A stretch of DNA of 64,000 nt from JAFEDN01 sp963712715 (GCA_963712715.1 CAVQJI010000016.1:1-64000), one strand, 5' to 3'; shown: positions 17,082 to 26,395, counted from the stretch's first letter. Made by a program: numbers and translations. Notes: generated by a model from the letters alone, not told the origin.

Positions 17082-18291
17082 AATGGGAGAGAGTTTTTGG
17101 CTTTGCCAACTCTGGCAGATCGCCCTGACGGCCGATGGCATATCTCATAATAAGATTTTTCAGACAATCCAGCTGGTTGGTCAGATTCAGTCCCCGACTA
17201 CGCAGTTGCACAATCCATGAGGAATTTTGCGCAAATAATTGCTTAAAGCCACTCATCGCGGCCAGCATCAGGGTGTTATCACCTTTGCGCCAGCGCTGAT
17301 AACGCCGCAATACCCGCAAACTGCCAATGTCATGCTGTTTTTGCCGCGCTTCAATGATGACCTGCGCCAATGCCGCCGCGTCTAAAAATCCCAGATTGAC
17401 TCCCTGACCCGCCAAAGGATGAATCGTGTGAGCCGCATCGCCGATTAACGCCAAATGCGGCAACACATATTCCTGCGCATGCCGCATAACCAGCGGAATC
17501 ATTTTTAAAGGAGTTAACAGGGTCATGGCCCCTAACCGGCGATTGAGCGCCGCGCTCATCTCTTCATTGAAATCCATGACGGATAAACCCATTAAACGCT
17601 GCGCCTCCAGCAATGTGTTTGACCACACTATCGCAGTGGTTTGATTATCCGCCAGCGGCAACACCCCCAGCGGCCCGGCCGGTAAAAAACTTTGCCAGCC
17701 GGTATTTTGATGAGTTCGCACGGTATGCACGACTGCGACCAGCGCCTGTTGCTCATAGGATCGCTCATGACTGCTAATGCCCATCTCTTCTCTTACCCAC
17801 GAATGGCCGCCATCAGCGCCGACAATTAATTGCGCAGGTATAAGAGTTTGATCTTCCAGCTGTAATTGCAGCTGCGTCAGGCTGTGAATGATTTTAAAAG
17901 GTTGACTCGGCGCTAATATCGTCACCTGACGCAACGACGCTGCCGTTTCCCACAATGCTTTAACCAGCGCACGGTTTTCAACGATGAAGCCCAGTTGCGG
18001 CTCGCCGATATCCGCGCTATCAAAATGGATGGCCCCGCCACCGCTGGAATCCCATACCTGTAACGCCCGCAGAGGCGCATAAGCGGCAGGGTCTATTTTG
18101 TTCCAGACACCCAAATTCATTAAAATTTGTTGCGACACGGTATTGATTGCGCTAACCCGCGCATCCAGCTGACTGTTGTCCCACTGTAAATCCGGAAGGC
18201 TGGTTTCCACCACTGTCACGGGCAAATTAGCCCGCGCCAAAGCATTCGCCAGAACCAGACCCACCACTCCCGCGCCAATAATCACGATCAT
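17071..18291 (-). CDS. FAD-dependent ubiquinone biosynthesis hydroxylase (UbiI/VisC-like)
   Basis: Flavoprotein monooxygenase of the UbiH/UbiF/UbiI/COQ6 family, which hydroxylates the ubiquinone ring at the inner membrane. The FAD-binding GxGxxG is at the N-terminus (VIIGAGVVGLVLANAL), the second FAD motif is LIGDAAHTIHPLAGQGVNLGFLDAAAL, and the DG motif is VGADGGHSWVR. 406 residues. It overlaps the upstream paralogue by four bases; in E. coli the pair at this place is ubiH-ubiI, so this is most likely the C5 hydroxylase UbiI, but family members cannot be separated by eye. Confidence 0.88.
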   Translation of the reverse strand: MIVIIGAGVVGLVLANALARANLPVTVVETSLPDLQWDNSQLDARVSAINTVSQQILMNLGVWNKIDPAAYAPLRALQVWDSSGGGAIHFDSADIGEPQLGFIVENRALVKALWETAASLRQVTILAPSQPFKIIHSLTQLQLQLEDQTLIPAQLIVGADGGHSWVREEMGISSHERSYEQQALVAVVHTVRTHQNTGWQSFLPAGPLGVLPLADNQTTAIVWSNTLLEAQRLMGLSVMDFNEEMSAALNRRLGAMTLLTPLKMIPLVMRHAQEYVLPHLALIGDAAHTIHPLAGQGVNLGFLDAAALAQVIIEARQKQHDIGSLRVLRRYQRWRKGDNTLMLAAMSGFKQLFAQNSSWIVQLRSRGLNLTNQLDCLKNLIMRYAIGRQGDLPELAKPKTLSHSPL

Positions 18292-19517
18292 AAAGGAATC
18301 CCTCGCGCCAGTTTTGGGAGCCTGCCGGACAATCCCAGCAGACTTTTCGCCAGCCGGTGTTTTAAAGGCGGGATTAAATCGGCGGCGAACAATCCCGCAC
18401 CGCGCAGTAATCCTAAACCCGGAATCTGCAAATCAAAAAATGAGCCAACGCAATCCGTCAAATCACTAATCCAGCGTTGGTCTTTACCACGCCAGTCGAG
18501 ATACTTTTTTAGCACCTGCAGATCACCCAGCGACTGTTGATTTTGCCTGGCCTCGATAAGAGTTTCCGCCAGCGCCGCCACATCCCGCAAGCCCAAATTA
18601 AATCCTTGCGCCGCCAGTGGATAAATAGTGTGTGCGGCATTGCCCAACAAAACTACGCCTCGACGAATTTGTTCCCGAGCGATGACTCTTTCCAATGGAA
18701 ACGCCCGGCTCCGCTCCAGAATATGCCAATCGCCCAAGCGGTTATGCATGGCGGTAATTAGATATTTCGCCAGTTGCTCATCAGACCACAGTGAAACTTC
18801 GCCGGCCATTGTTCGCGTCAGGGTCCACACAACCCGACACCGTTGTGGATTTTTCAGCGGTAACACGGCGATGACACCGTGTTTCGTAAATCGTTCATAA
18901 GCAGTCGAATGGTGCGGCCGGTTCAGTTCAACACCCAAAGTCAGAGCGACATCGTCGCCGCTTTTTTCCTGTACGTCGATACCCAGTAATTTCCGGGTGG
19001 GTGAATGAGCGCCATCCGCAGCAACTAGTAATTGAGTCTCGAAAGTTTTTTCGCCGTTCATAGTTTCCACTGTCACCGAGACACTATCGGAAAAATTTTG
19101 GACGTTAATTAATTTTTGGATTGGAATAAATTTGACGTGTTCATTTTGCGCTGCCCGCTGATAGAGTAAATTTTGTAAACGGTCAAAGGGCACTACGTAA
19201 CCCAGGGCCGGGACGCCTTCCTCAACAGCACGGAAGTGCAAAGCGCCAAAACGTTTCTCTTCCGAAACATGCACGGTCAGGATTGGCTCTGCTAATGGGC
19301 TCAGTTCTGGCCATATCGCCAAACTATCTAAAATTTTTTGACTGCCATAAGCCAGAGACAGCGGACGGTTATCCGCGCCACTTCCCGGCTGTTCCGGCAA
19401 ATGTGTTTCCAGCACCGCCACCCGAAAATTCGCGTTTCTCAACGCGGCAACCAGACTGGCGCCCACAAGACCGGCGCCCATGATAATGATATCGTATCCT
19501 TTCAAATCCACCGGCAT
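18288..19517 (-). CDS. ubiH: FAD-dependent ubiquinone biosynthesis hydroxylase (UbiH-like)
   Basis: Second member of the same family: IIMGAGLVGASLVAALR, AADGAHSPTRKLLG and LLGNAAHTIYPLAAQGFNLGLRDVAAL give all three flavoprotein motifs in 409 residues. As first gene of the pair it fits UbiH (C6 hydroxylation). The usual upstream partner pepP is absent; instead the Fic gene ends 8 bases before its start, so the two may share a transcript. Confidence 0.85.
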   Translation of the reverse strand: MPVDLKGYDIIIMGAGLVGASLVAALRNANFRVAVLETHLPEQPGSGADNRPLSLAYGSQKILDSLAIWPELSPLAEPILTVHVSEEKRFGALHFRAVEEGVPALGYVVPFDRLQNLLYQRAAQNEHVKFIPIQKLINVQNFSDSVSVTVETMNGEKTFETQLLVAADGAHSPTRKLLGIDVQEKSGDDVALTLGVELNRPHHSTAYERFTKHGVIAVLPLKNPQRCRVVWTLTRTMAGEVSLWSDEQLAKYLITAMHNRLGDWHILERSRAFPLERVIAREQIRRGVVLLGNAAHTIYPLAAQGFNLGLRDVAALAETLIEARQNQQSLGDLQVLKKYLDWRGKDQRWISDLTDCVGSFFDLQIPGLGLLRGAGLFAADLIPPLKHRLAKSLLGLSGRLPKLARGIPL

Positions 19518-19525
19518 TCCTCAGA

Positions 19526-20788
19526 TTAAAAGCTATTAGGACGTGTATTGGGATGTACAGATAATGAGACCAAAGATTTAAATTTCAGTAATTCAATTAT
19601 ATCCTCAGTGATAAATATTAACTTAAGGTCCTGCAATTTACGCAAATCTCTACTTTTGGTTTGCCTGGTAAGCTTATCATAAAGAGCATTGTACCAGGGA
19701 AGTTGATTCAAATCACTCCGTTTAATCGGTGGTAATATCGACAATTGCATCATAATAGCATACTGCCTTCGATTTAATTTATTTGTACGGAATAATTCAT
19801 TGAGATAATTTTTTTCAACGATAGCCGCTACAATTTCATTCGCACGGTCATGTAAACGATTAATCGTAATCAACATACCATTTAAAAAAAATTCTACAAA
19901 AGCCGTATTGGGATAGGGATCGCCGTTTTTTTCAGATTTTCCACAGCGATTAAATAGATTGAAATATTCATCAATATGTTCCCAATAGTATTGCCAGATA
20001 CCATAAGAAGCAAATTTCCCTAATCCTAAACGCAATTGCATCGCCTCTAAAATTCTGCCGACACGACCGTTACCATCTGAAAAAGGATGTATTCTTTCAA
20101 AATAAAAATGTAATAAAGGCGCTGTATAAAGCACCGACAAGCTTTTAACTGGTTCACTATTTAACCATTCCAAAAGTCCTGTCATCAATTTTTGAATATC
20201 CTCTAAGCATAATGGCGGAGTGTAGATTCCTCCATGATCAGCATCACCCACCTTAACAGTATGATTCTCGCGAGTACGATGACGATAACTGCCTAATTCT
20301 GACTTTGGCATTAATTCAGCCATGGCCAATTGATGTAATTCTTTAATGTTTTGCTCTGTAATACGAAATGGAGATTTTAATCCTAAAGAATCCGCTAACT
20401 TTTTTAAAGGAGATTCCGGTTGCTGACCGATCAAATTTTCAGTATATAAATAAGCACGCTTAAGATTCAGTATTCGCCGTTTTTGTTCTTCTGCCGATAT
20501 AAATTTTACTCCAGACTCTATAATAACTTCCCTCACTTCGTCCTCGTTTAACAGTCCACCCTCGACTTTGTTAGTCCCATGAATAGAAGACACCAATACT
20601 ATTTCTTCTAAACTATTGGCAACTTCAGCGATTATAGGCATGCTCTCGAATCGGGTATACGCTTCTGTCACTCTCTTCACGAGTCCGTCCAATCGCGTTT
20701 TATCTATTCCAATTTGAAAGACAAAATTCCTCCCAGGCCTGCAAGTTTCAGGAATTTTCAAATAACCTTCGCTGTCTGGTAATAACAT
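19526..20788 (-). CDS. Fic family protein, class II (N-terminal inhibitory helix)
   Basis: Fic-domain enzyme, likely transferring AMP to a protein. The full Fic motif is HPFSDGNGRVGR at residues 234-245 from the ATG at 20788, with the catalytic His. Upstream at residues 72-77 is TNKVEG, matching the (S/T)xxxE(G/N) inhibitory motif, in the N-terminal position that defines class II Fic proteins; its Glu blocks ATP. A C-terminal winged-helix-like region (QYAIMMQLSILPPIKRSDL) follows. A TTG at 20800 is in frame but less likely. It lies 108 bases after mvaD and just ahead of ubiH. The target is unknown. Confidence 0.9.
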   Translation of the reverse strand: MLLPDSEGYLKIPETCRPGRNFVFQIGIDKTRLDGLVKRVTEAYTRFESMPIIAEVANSLEEIVLVSSIHGTNKVEGGLLNEDEVREVIIESGVKFISAEEQKRRILNLKRAYLYTENLIGQQPESPLKKLADSLGLKSPFRITEQNIKELHQLAMAELMPKSELGSYRHRTRENHTVKVGDADHGGIYTPPLCLEDIQKLMTGLLEWLNSEPVKSLSVLYTAPLLHFYFERIHPFSDGNGRVGRILEAMQLRLGLGKFASYGIWQYYWEHIDEYFNLFNRCGKSEKNGDPYPNTAFVEFFLNGMLITINRLHDRANEIVAAIVEKNYLNELFRTNKLNRRQYAIMMQLSILPPIKRSDLNQLPWYNALYDKLTRQTKSRDLRKLQDLKLIFITEDIIELLKFKSLVSLSVHPNTRPNSF

Positions 20789-20896
20789 AAAAATGACCAA
20801 TAATTTGTTACTACATATGTTACTAATCTTTGATTAAAAATATTAGATATATCAATAAATTATAGTATTTTTTATATTTTTATATGATTTACAATG

Positions 20897-21910
20897 TTAC
20901 AATATTTGACACCTTTTGTCAAAGGGCTGACAAACTTCCAGTTGCGGAAAGACCGCCTGAATAGCGGTTTGTGCATTTTCCAGAAATAATAATTTTAAAT
21001 TCGGGCCGGCATCCTGGGTGAAATAAACCGGCGTGCCGTCGGCGCGCAGTCGCCAGACTTGCTGCATCGCGGCAATGGTTTCCGGTTGTGAATAAATCAC
21101 CGGCGGCCATGCGCTCATCATGGTCGCGTGCATCGCCAGGGCATTTGATTCCGCTACCTGTCCCATGCGATTAAAATCTTTTGAAATCAGAGAGTGTTTC
21201 AGGGTCTGCATATCTTTACTCACCTGCGCCGGCCAGGCTGAATATAATTGTGAAGTTTGAACGGTACGCTGCATTGCTTCCCGCGAAGAGAGAGGCTTTT
21301 GCCGGGTATTTAGCAAATGCAAACCAATGCGCAATTCCGGCCAGTTTAAAGGTATCGGCGCGCCGTGACTATCCATACCGTGTTCCTCAGTACCTTCCTG
21401 CCATTCGACAAAGCCATGCCATAATGAGCGTGCGGCGCTGCCGCTGCCCAGCCTCGCCAAAATGGATAGGGATTGCAAATCCAGTTTCCAGCCATACAAT
21501 TGATCCAGCGCTAACACCAAAGCCGCAAACCCGCACGCGGAAGACGCCAGCCCGGCAGCCACGGGAATATTCATTTGCGTCTCTACCCGGTAACGCGTTG
21601 CGGGTGATGGACGAAATAAATCCAAAAAAGCACTTAACCGTCCTCCGAAAGCGCTGCTTAAATCCACCGTTTGACCGTTTAAAATAATCTCGTCCACGGT
21701 TCCGGCTATTTCTCTCACCCATGTTGTTGCGCCTTTGTCTCCCAGGCTAATGGATAAACTTGCTGTCATGGGTAAATTAATTTCGCTGTCTCGTTTTCCC
21801 CAATATTTGCATAATGCAATATTGGTCGGCGCAAACGCGCTGCCGGTTTCGGCCTGAACTTTGTTGATTTTTCCGGCTAAAATTCGCCGCACCACATCAT
21901 TTTTTTTCAT
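20897..21910 (-). CDS. mvaD: Diphosphomevalonate decarboxylase
   Basis: Last step of the mevalonate route, giving isopentenyl diphosphate with ATP use. The N-terminal FAPTNIALCKYWGKRDSEINLPMTASLS is diagnostic, followed by the GHMP phosphate loop PVAAGLASSACGFAAL and the C-terminal TQDAGPNLKLL. 337 residues, normal length. Its ATG overlaps the stop of the upstream GHMP kinase (ATGA), indicating coupled translation as the last gene of the mva operon. Confidence 0.95.
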   Translation of the reverse strand: MKKNDVVRRILAGKINKVQAETGSAFAPTNIALCKYWGKRDSEINLPMTASLSISLGDKGATTWVREIAGTVDEIILNGQTVDLSSAFGGRLSAFLDLFRPSPATRYRVETQMNIPVAAGLASSACGFAALVLALDQLYGWKLDLQSLSILARLGSGSAARSLWHGFVEWQEGTEEHGMDSHGAPIPLNWPELRIGLHLLNTRQKPLSSREAMQRTVQTSQLYSAWPAQVSKDMQTLKHSLISKDFNRMGQVAESNALAMHATMMSAWPPVIYSQPETIAAMQQVWRLRADGTPVYFTQDAGPNLKLLFLENAQTAIQAVFPQLEVCQPFDKRCQIL

Positions 21911-22854
21911 TCTGCACGATATCCCATTTCACTAATTCTCACAGGAATTTGTTTTACTCCGGCCCGGGACTGATCAGCATTCAGTGGAAACAGGTTCTCA
22001 GCAACCGTCCCCAGTCCGACGACACAATCTCCCAAGCCCGACCCCGAAATTTTTGCACCGGCTATTTGTGATTGCCGGCGTAAATCCGCCGCCAATTCGT
22101 CGAGCAGCGGGGTGCTCACCCCCAGCTCCGATTGCAGGGCATGGTGCTGATTCATAAGCTCTCCCCACTGCCGCCAATTCTGTTCCTCCAGCGCCGCAAC
22201 CGCCTGTTTGACACAGAGATCAATCTGCTCATAAAGGCGCTGGTAACGTTGGGGTTGCGCGCTCTGTTTGTCCGCGACGATCCGGATAACGGTGCGGGTG
22301 GGAACTTTTGCTCCCGAATATACTAATGTCAGCTCAGGAGACAGCGCAAACGAACGGATTTCAACCGGATGTTTGCGATAGGCAACAATGCCGCCGAAAA
22401 CCGCGGCTGCCGCGTCCGCCCCGGAACCTGCGCCCTGTACCGCTAAAATAACCGCTTTAGACTTGTGAAATAATTCATGGGCGGAAAGATCCAATCTCAA
22501 CCACTGAGTGAGTGCGCCGATCGTCGCCACCGTCACAGCGGAAGAAGAACCCAGACCCATCGTTGACGCGAATTCAGCAGCCATTGTTAAATTAAAACCG
22601 CTGGAAATTTGTTCGCGGTAACTCTCAATCGCGGTTAACACAAACTCAAACGGCGCCTTCACCATCAACGAATCCAGACTGGTCACCAGATTTCCCAAAC
22701 CGGGTGACGATATATGAATTTGCCGATCCTGTCGCGGAATCAGGCTCACCCGAATTCGTTGATCGACGGCGCAACATAGCGCCTGTTTGCCATGAAGAAC
22801 GGCATGTTCGCCAAATAGCATTAAACTGCCCGGAGCGGAAGCTGAGAAAATCAT
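21907..22854 (-). CDS. GHMP kinase, mevalonate or phosphomevalonate kinase
   Basis: GHMP-family kinase: APGSLMLFGEHAVLHGKQAL (motif 1), STMGLGSSSAVTVA (ATP loop) and GAKISGSGLGDCVVGL (motif 3). The GEHAVxxG motif is typical of mevalonate kinase, but a second mevalonate-kinase-like domain is fused to HMG-CoA synthase just upstream, and no classical phosphomevalonate kinase is seen. One of the two probably phosphorylates mevalonate 5-phosphate; this stand-alone 315-residue protein is a candidate. The leader GGTAAAATGACTATATG resembles those of pncA and gcvPB. Confidence 0.88.
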   Translation of the reverse strand: MIFSASAPGSLMLFGEHAVLHGKQALCCAVDQRIRVSLIPRQDRQIHISSPGLGNLVTSLDSLMVKAPFEFVLTAIESYREQISSGFNLTMAAEFASTMGLGSSSAVTVATIGALTQWLRLDLSAHELFHKSKAVILAVQGAGSGADAAAAVFGGIVAYRKHPVEIRSFALSPELTLVYSGAKVPTRTVIRIVADKQSAQPQRYQRLYEQIDLCVKQAVAALEEQNWRQWGELMNQHHALQSELGVSTPLLDELAADLRRQSQIAGAKISGSGLGDCVVGLGTVAENLFPLNADQSRAGVKQIPVRISEMGYRAE

Positions 22855-22878
22855 ATAGTCATTTTACCTGCGCGATGA

Positions 22879-24624
22879 CTATACAACGTGGGTGCCTTGC
22901 AGCTCACCACGGATAGACATTTGTTGATATTGATAGTTTTGTACAATGTCGGAAATATCTTCATCCGCGATGACCAGGACGACTCCCGCTGTATCGCCAT
23001 GCACTGATCCCGCCCCACAAATTTTGGCTGCGCCGCCGGCCCGTTCAATTTCCGCGATAAATTGCTGGACTTTTGCCGGAACTACGCCCAGTTTTACCAG
23101 TAATTGATGATTATGGTTGATGCCCTCAATCAATAGACGGTTATTATTTTGCTGTAACGCCTGATCGATATTATTGGTCACCGTTTCGAAATCCGCTAAC
23201 AATTTCAGGTCATTTTTTAAAAAAGCTCCGGCTGCGGCTACGCATTCTCCGGTAGTGGCCGCGGGAGAACCGGTGTTGACCAGTAAAAATGAACGACCAG
23301 GAATGGGTCGCGTTTGGTTTGCGGCGCCCTTCTGGAAACGGATGCAACCACCGTGCAACACCAGATAAACATCCACCCCGCTGGAATGACCGTGTTGCAT
23401 ATTTTCGGCTTCCCAAGCCAGCTGATAACAACTTTCCAGGTCGATTTCCAGTTTAGAAAAACGCGCCACTGCTACCATAGAACTTACCACCGCCGCTGCG
23501 GACGATCCCATCCCACAACCCACTGGAATATTGGAGTTGGTGCGCACTTCTATTCCTTGCGGCAAATTCACTTTGCGCTTGTCAATTAAATGCGTTACCG
23601 CGAATTGCATCAGTTCAAAGGGTTCTTTCAACACATCGCGAATGCCATACTGACCCTGCAAAAATTTTTGATATTTATCCTGTATACCGTGCTTAAGACG
23701 CCGCAGCGTCGACAGACTGTGTTCCTGATGGTAGCGAAAATTCAGTAAATTAAACAAAATATTTTGCTGACCGGATTGGGTGTGGCCGCTGATGGTCGTT
23801 TCGGTATAACAATTAATGGCCATCGCCAACGCCGGATTGCCATACACCACCGCATGCTCTCCCGATAAAATTAATTTGCCGGGCGTCCGTACGGTTAAAT
23901 GGGTATGCTCGCCGGGCTTGGCGGATTTATTCGCTGCATAAACGGGAACTGAGAGACTGGCCGCCGCCACTTCCTCATAAGAGCGCTTGTGTTGCGATAT
24001 CCGCGTTAAACGGTATTGACCCGTTTGATATTTTGGCAACAGGCAATCGCTGCCATCGACCGGCAATGGAAATGTGTAAAAAGTTTGATATTGATCATAC
24101 GACAATTCCGTGCGATCTTTGATTAATGCCTGATTCCACGCAGAATCCAGATGCTGCCGGTAACCCGGCTGTACTTTTCCGGCAAAAAATTCGCCTACGC
24201 AACCCGAACCGTAACTGTACAATCCGATCATTTTGCCGCCAAGGTCTTCAGGATCGTTATCCAGCAACGACAATAAACTAACATACAGTGCAGCAGTATA
24301 GGAATTGCCAATATTTCGATTGTAGTGCAGGGAATGTTGCAGTTCGGCTTGGAGCTGTTCTTTACTGTCCATAACGGCATTATTGCGTTTTGCCAGCCAT
24401 TTATGCGCTTTTTCCACCAGCCCCGGCACCGGCGCGTGATAACAAAACCGGGCAAAATCTTTGTATTCACGCTGTGCTGCTTCGCTGTATTGCGCCCAGG
24501 TTTCCAGAAGCACCTGCAGATAAACATCACACGAATATTTACCATCGACCAGGGCTTCTTCCCGGTAATATGGACGACCAGAAATCCATGACATCTTTGG
24601 TGTAAATACCGCTGACAGGCTCAA
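22879..24624 (-). CDS. HMG-CoA synthase C-terminal part fused to mevalonate kinase
   Basis: One open frame carries the C-terminal two thirds of HMG-CoA synthase (from GRPYYREEALVDGKYS, including the His region FCYHAPVPGLVEKAH and GSGCVGEFF) and then, after a linker near residues 225-245, a complete mevalonate kinase (TPGKLILSGEHAVVYGNPAL; IPVGCGMGSSAAAV; KICGAGSVHGD). The synthase N-terminus lies in another frame (24539-25138). One extra base near 24578 (TGGTCGTCC where TGGCGTCC is expected) separates them. Restored, the product would be a bifunctional synthase-kinase of about 750 residues. The initiating Met at 24624 is probably artificial. Confidence 0.85.
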   Translation of the reverse strand: MSLSAVFTPKMSWISGRPYYREEALVDGKYSCDVYLQVLLETWAQYSEAAQREYKDFARFCYHAPVPGLVEKAHKWLAKRNNAVMDSKEQLQAELQHSLHYNRNIGNSYTAALYVSLLSLLDNDPEDLGGKMIGLYSYGSGCVGEFFAGKVQPGYRQHLDSAWNQALIKDRTELSYDQYQTFYTFPLPVDGSDCLLPKYQTGQYRLTRISQHKRSYEEVAAASLSVPVYAANKSAKPGEHTHLTVRTPGKLILSGEHAVVYGNPALAMAINCYTETTISGHTQSGQQNILFNLLNFRYHQEHSLSTLRRLKHGIQDKYQKFLQGQYGIRDVLKEPFELMQFAVTHLIDKRKVNLPQGIEVRTNSNIPVGCGMGSSAAAVVSSMVAVARFSKLEIDLESCYQLAWEAENMQHGHSSGVDVYLVLHGGCIRFQKGAANQTRPIPGRSFLLVNTGSPAATTGECVAAAGAFLKNDLKLLADFETVTNNIDQALQQNNNRLLIEGINHNHQLLVKLGVVPAKVQQFIAEIERAGGAAKICGAGSVHGDTAGVVLVIADEDISDIVQNYQYQQMSIRGELQGTHVV

Positions 24625-25138
24625 TGGCGAGAATCCGCGGATTGGCGCTTAACAACAGCGCCACGGCGCCTCCTCCCTGGGAAGATTCACCGGAGGTATC
24701 CAGACCATAACGGGCGATATCCGCGGCAATGACGAGAATTTTTTTCTGCGGATTTTCGCGCAACATCGGCAATGCGAACTGGATAGCGGCTGTCGCGCTG
24801 TAACATGCCTGCTTCAGTTCAATCACGCGGCAACGCGCCGGCAAACCGAGCAGCCGATGCACATAAATACCGGAGGCTTTGGAAAAATCCAGACCACTTT
24901 CAGTCGCAAAAAGCAGATGGTCAATATCCTCAAGGCGGCCATGCGGCAACACACGGACCGCGGCGTTGGCGGCCATGGTGACGATATCTTCGCCGGGAGG
25001 CGGCACCGCCATCCGGTGTTGCCCTAAACCGACGTAATATTTGTCCGGATCTACACCACGTTTTTGCGCCAGCGTTTTTAAATCCAGATAATATTGTGAT
25101 GAATAGAAGCCGATGGCGTCTATGCCGACTTCAGGCAT
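24539..25138 (-). CDS. mvaS: HMG-CoA synthase N-terminal part (frameshifted)
   Basis: Catalytic N-terminal portion of hydroxymethylglutaryl-CoA synthase, which joins acetoacetyl-CoA and acetyl-CoA. MPEVGIDAIGFYSSQYYLDL is the standard start; Glu80 (FATESGLDFSKA) and the nucleophile Cys112 (ELKQACYSATAA) sit at the positions known from bacterial enzymes. The true frame leaves this ORF at DVMDFW near 24578; the residues after it (SSILPGRSPGRW) are out of frame. The ATG at 25138 overlaps the mvaA stop by eight bases, indicating translational coupling. Confidence 0.88.
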   Translation of the reverse strand: MPEVGIDAIGFYSSQYYLDLKTLAQKRGVDPDKYYVGLGQHRMAVPPPGEDIVTMAANAAVRVLPHGRLEDIDHLLFATESGLDFSKASGIYVHRLLGLPARCRVIELKQACYSATAAIQFALPMLRENPQKKILVIAADIARYGLDTSGESSQGGGAVALLLSANPRILAIEPVSGIYTKDVMDFWSSILPGRSPGRW

Positions 25139-26210
25139 GAGTTTTCTCCCGATCTGAACGTTTCTGCCGGCGATGCGCGACGCGCTCAAGCTGGATATGG
25201 CTGCGCATTAACTCTCCCTGATTGGTTTGCGCGGCCAGCAGGGAAATTTCGCCGCATAATACGGTGGCTGCGGCAATAATCGCCAAACGGCGTGCATTTT
25301 GCCCGGGTTGACGTTCTTCCAGACATCCCAGCATTTGCAAATTTTCGCGGACAAAATCGAGATGTTTACCGTTACCGATGGCGCCGACAATAATATTCGG
25401 GAGGGTCACGGAAAAATATAAATCCTCATTACGGACTTCGGCATGGACGATGCCTTGCGAGCCTTCGATAATATTCGCCGCGTCCTGTCCGGTGGCAAGG
25501 TAAAATCCCAATAGCATATTGGCGAAATGGGCATTGGCAGTGCGGATGCCGCCCGCCAGGATGGTGCCCAGCAGATTTTTTTTGATATGCAGATTCACCA
25601 GTTGCGCAGGCGTGGTTTTTAACCGGCTCTGACAAATTTCGGCGGGAATCGTGATTTCGGCGACGACATATTTGCCACGCCCCAAAATACCATTAATCGC
25701 CGAGACTTTTTTATCAACGCAAAAATTACCGGAAATGGAGACGTATCGTAGCGCGTGATGGCGCTCCAGTATCCAGCTCAACAGGGCATCCGCGGCCTTG
25801 GTAACCATATTATGTCCCGAGGCGTCGCCGGTTTGCAGCGAAAACCGAATATATATTAGATTACCGACGACCTGGCCATGCCAATCCTGGAAAATGGCAA
25901 ACCGGCTGGTCGCCGCAACGATATCTATAAATGCTCCGCGCTGCTGCTCCAGATCGATGAGCACCTGTTGGGCGTGAATAGCGTTAGGGGCTTCCACTAA
26001 TACGGAACGGGTCATGCAATCGTGCAGGATGACGGCGTGAATGCCGTCGGTCAGACGGGAAACCCGCGCGCCGCGGTCGGTGGACGGCCAAAGTGGCGAT
26101 TCAAAGGTTGCCAAAGGCACCTGCACCTCGTCATTCACTTCCGGCCCAACGATCCTGATCGGACCAATCGTTTTCATGGGAATCGCTGCCACGCGATCAG
26201 GCTGCTTCAA
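25131..26210 (-). CDS. mvaA: HMG-CoA reductase
   Basis: Reduces HMG-CoA to mevalonate. Signature blocks are GDASGHNMVTKAAD, DKKVSAINGILGRGK (closer to the class I form DKKPAAINW than to class II) and a late catalytic-type His in RSHIQLERV. The NADPH-site loop reads GAIGNGK. 359 residues, a compact reductase without membrane domain. I prefer the TTG at 26210 as start because GAGGAG lies exactly 8 bases ahead; the first ATG (26177) has no ribosome site. First gene of the operon mvaA-mvaS/mvk-GHMP kinase-mvaD. Confidence 0.92.
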   Translation of the reverse strand: MKQPDRVAAIPMKTIGPIRIVGPEVNDEVQVPLATFESPLWPSTDRGARVSRLTDGIHAVILHDCMTRSVLVEAPNAIHAQQVLIDLEQQRGAFIDIVAATSRFAIFQDWHGQVVGNLIYIRFSLQTGDASGHNMVTKAADALLSWILERHHALRYVSISGNFCVDKKVSAINGILGRGKYVVAEITIPAEICQSRLKTTPAQLVNLHIKKNLLGTILAGGIRTANAHFANMLLGFYLATGQDAANIIEGSQGIVHAEVRNEDLYFSVTLPNIIVGAIGNGKHLDFVRENLQMLGCLEERQPGQNARRLAIIAAATVLCGEISLLAAQTNQGELMRSHIQLERVAHRRQKRSDREKTHA

Positions 26211-26282
26211 GTTTCAATCTCCTCATCAGGAAAACTCAGTCAGTGGCAAAGTATATCTAACTTTCCCCAAACTGAGAAGAGA

Positions 26283-26330
26283 GGGGTCAAGTCTCGAATA
26301 TTTAATTTAGATATTCGAGACTTGACCCCC
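26283..26330. repeat. Palindromic repeat (GGGGTCAAGTCTCGAATATT family), copy 1
   Basis: Near-perfect 48-base palindrome: GGGGTCAAGTCTCGAATATT, an AT-rich centre, then the complementary arm ending GACTTGACCCC. It lies between the 5' end of mvaA and the coiled-coil gene at 26396. Copies at 27080 (degenerate), 27116, 28101 and 29449 confine the family to 3.2 kb of this window. Confidence 0.9.
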
Positions 26331-26395
26331 ATATCCATATTTGTTATTTTTCGATTCGAGTAGACGGTAGATTTTTAACCAGTAGAGGTTCATCC

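Noticed and set aside
24578..24578. Programmed ribosomal frameshift in mvaS
   Set aside because: No slippery heptamer, Shine-Dalgarno-like stimulator or hairpin was seen at the join; a simple one-base insertion explains it better.
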